A stretch of 64,000 bases of DNA, from assembly GCA_963704875.1 (NCBI GenBank), contig CAVPIA010000006.1:1-64000 (forward strand), in the 5' to 3' direction. The notes under the pieces were generated by a model. It had not been told where the DNA came from. It did not search any database and saw only the letters and a program-made list of their open reading frames with translations. Shown in pieces: positions 62,240 to 64,000 of this stretch (positions within the stretch are counted from its first letter, which is position 1; the number at the start of each line of letters is the position of its first letter). This DNA comes from CAMYOC01 sp963704875 (GTDB lineage Bacteria > Pseudomonadota > Gammaproteobacteria > Steroidobacterales > XN24). A program made the position numbers and the translations under genes.

Positions 62240-63487
62240 TCAGACATCCTCGGAGGCCCCCAACGGGCTGGTGTTGACCTGCGGATCCGGCATCAGCGTC
62301 AGCACCTCGTCCACATAGGACGGGATAACCTCCTCCAGCGCAACATCACGGCCTTCCCGCTCCGACATGTACCAACGATGTTCGAGGATCTGGTGGAAGA
62401 TCTCGGCGTCATCGAGCTTGGCCCGGTACACATCCGGGATTGCGGCCAGCGTCGGCCGGTACACTTCGGCGAACCAGCGGAAAGCAGAGGTCGTCACCGG
62501 GATATCCTGTTCCTGTACACCCGTCTGCCAGGCGCTGAAGCTGTACATGTCATTGAGCAAACGGCGGGCCTGATTCTCCTGCACTTCAAGACCCGTCAGT
62601 GAGTGCACCAGTCGTCGATGGTGCCCTGCTTCGACGACATCCGCATGCATGCGCAACTGGCCATCGGGCAGGGTCTCGATCTCCAGTTCGTCAACGTCAT
62701 AACCCATCTGATTGAGACGGCACAGACGTGCGTCGATGCGATATTGCTGATCCGGCGGGAATATCTCATCGCGGACGATCTCGTCCCACAATGACTGATA
62801 CCTGGCTTCTACTGACCACGCCGCCGCAACCGGATCGACACCCTCCGGCAGTCCAAAACCCGCCTCCAGATCGAGCAACTCCCCGCCCAGATTTTCACGC
62901 GCAATGTCCAGGTCATGACGCCGCTGCCCGGCGCTGAGAGAGCGGTGAAGCTCGCCGGTTTCCGCATCGACCATATAGGCCGCATAGAAACCAGCGTCCA
63001 GACGGAACAGCGTATTGGACAGCGAACAGTCGCCCCAGAAGAATCCGGCCAGATGCAGACGCACCAGTAACTCTGCAACAGCATCGAGCAGCTTGTTCGC
63101 CTGCTCGACGCTGGCGCCGCTGGTAATCATGCTGCGTAACGGCAGCGAGCGATCGAGATAACGCGTGACCAGAAGTCCCCTCTCTTTCACTGCCGGGCTC
63201 GCGTTGGCAAGACTGGCCCTTTCGGTAGTCACGCAAACCGCCTGCACCACCGGCAGACCCATCTCTTCAAGATCGCGCAGCAACCCGTACTCGCGCAACG
63301 CCAGACGGTCACTGGTTTCCTTGATTGCGTAAACCACATCGCGGTAGCGGACGAAGCGCACGATATTGCGAAACAGACCGTGAGAGACGGTCACCAGACT
63401 GTCCACATCCCACTCGAGCAGGGGCTTTTCCCACGGCAAGATGAGCCCGGTCGGGAAGTCCTTCTTGGATGCGACCTGGAGCTTCAT
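62240..63487 (-). CDS. DUF4032 protein, kinase-like fold
   Basis: 415 residues. Kinase-like elements: AIKETSDRLALREYGLLRDL (Lys and Glu), a catalytic-loop-like FFWGDCSLSNTLF, and AAYMVDAETGELH in the place of the metal-binding DFG. DUF4032 follows in the C-terminal half (HRWYMSEREGRDVALEEVI). Function unknown, possibly phosphorylation of a sugar or lipid. Beside malQ on the same strand, 21 bases after it, so a link to glycogen or maltodextrin metabolism is possible. Confidence 0.85.
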   Translation of the reverse strand: MKLQVASKKDFPTGLILPWEKPLLEWDVDSLVTVSHGLFRNIVRFVRYRDVVYAIKETSDRLALREYGLLRDLEEMGLPVVQAVCVTTERASLANASPAVKERGLLVTRYLDRSLPLRSMITSGASVEQANKLLDAVAELLVRLHLAGFFWGDCSLSNTLFRLDAGFYAAYMVDAETGELHRSLSAGQRRHDLDIARENLGGELLDLEAGFGLPEGVDPVAAAWSVEARYQSLWDEIVRDEIFPPDQQYRIDARLCRLNQMGYDVDELEIETLPDGQLRMHADVVEAGHHRRLVHSLTGLEVQENQARRLLNDMYSFSAWQTGVQEQDIPVTTSAFRWFAEVYRPTLAAIPDVYRAKLDDAEIFHQILEHRWYMSEREGRDVALEEVIPSYVDEVLTLMPDPQVNTSPLGASEDV

Positions 63488-63508
63488 CCCTTATCGTCCG
63501 CGCCTGAA

Positions 63509-64000
63509 TCAGCCGCCGGATCGACGCTCTGCGGTGATCCGCTGAGCCACTTCCCGGATCTCATCGAGTGTCAGCCATTGTTCGAGGTCGCGGGTAAGCT
63601 TGCGCTGCCAGTTCGGATGCTCGTCGGCGGTGCCGGGAACATTGACCGGCGTATCCATGGCTAACCAATCTTCGGGTTGCACAACCATCAACGCGGCCCT
63701 GCTGCGGGCGATATATGCCTGGATCGCGCAGCTCAGATCCCAACTCATCTGTGCAGCGGAGGCCGGATCGGCCAGCGCCGACTGCGGCAGCAGTCCATGG
63801 CGATGCAGTGCCTGGCAGATGATATGCCGTTCATCTACCCGGGCCATGGCGACCGCTTGTCGGGTATTTTCGTCAGGGTAAAGCTGCAGACGGTCGCGCA
63901 GTTCAATGTCGCTCCCTTGCCAGTAGCTGACAAGCGGGGGCAAATCGTGGGTAGATACCGTCACCAGTGCATGCGCCGGATAATGCTGCGGTTCCAGCGC
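63509..64000 (-). CDS. malQ: 4-alpha-glucanotransferase MalQ, C-terminal part (runs off the window)
   Basis: The last 163 residues of a GH77 enzyme, with the frame open to the window edge. HYPAHALVTVSTHDLPPLVSYWQG matches the conserved fourth region of MalQ with the transition-state-stabilising Asp, followed by the C-terminal helices. Transfers glucan chains between maltodextrins. The start is outside the window. Confidence 0.88.
   Translation of the reverse strand, partial: ALEPQHYPAHALVTVSTHDLPPLVSYWQGSDIELRDRLQLYPDENTRQAVAMARVDERHIICQALHRHGLLPQSALADPASAAQMSWDLSCAIQAYIARSRAALMVVQPEDWLAMDTPVNVPGTADEHPNWQRKLTRDLEQWLTLDEIREVAQRITAERRSGG

Overview
The window is GC-rich (about 60%), densely coded DNA from a Gram-negative gammaproteobacterium. 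It carries outer-membrane porins, a type II secretion (T2SS) operon, a fabD-fabG-acpP-fabF / pabC-mltG-tmk-holB-pilZ cluster in the usual gammaproteobacterial order, and a fadI-fadJ pair. No rRNA, tRNA, CRISPR array or intact insertion sequence is visible. Several genes are broken by single-base frameshifts (MscS-type channel, OprB-like porin, an ELM1-family gene, gspK). Most lie in otherwise well-conserved genes, so sequencing or assembly error is as likely as real decay.

Region 1 (0-16.2 kb) is an accessory region of outer-membrane channels and unknown periplasmic proteins. It holds a frameshifted MscS channel, an OprD-like and an OprB-like porin, a lower-GC epoxide-hydrolase-like enzyme, four secreted DUF1254/DUF1214 proteins, a phenol-pathway-type outer-membrane channel, a full-length AraC regulator and a shortened AraC relative. 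A 19-bp motif (TTCTGGCCATT, four variable bases, GCCA) recurs here. It is present complete four times and as its 11-bp core a fifth time. Its GCCA half-sites are exactly 10 bp apart, as expected for an AraC-family operator. I infer a small regulon for uptake and processing of an unknown compound.

Region 2 (16.2-27.4 kb) holds two alpha/beta hydrolases, a small MscS channel, then a probable envelope-glycan locus: sulfotransferase, GT8-like transferase, an MsbA-type ABC exporter flanked by two ELM1-family proteins, and a small outer-membrane protein.

Region 3 (27.4-35.5 kb) holds a Gln/Arg-rich secreted protein, a copper-type P-type ATPase, a class-D-like sortase with one adjacent LPSTA-tailed substrate (unusual in a Gram-negative), two 2OG-Fe(II) oxygenases, a lone TIR-like protein and an EEP-fold hydrolase.

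Region 4 (35.5-49.8 kb) is core metabolism: fadI-fadJ, a cNMP-binding/rhodanese fusion, then on the minus strand rhombosortase, fatty-acid synthesis, folate (pabB, pabC), mltG, tmk, holB and pilZ.

Region 5 (49.8-64 kb) is gspG-H-I-J-K-L-M-N, a convergent AddAB-like helicase-nuclease pair, a Rap1a-like secreted protein, a DUF4032 protein and the 3' end of malQ, which runs off the window. Rhombosortase next to a T2SS operon and a sortase 18 kb away mean that two unrelated C-terminal protein-sorting systems share this neighbourhood.
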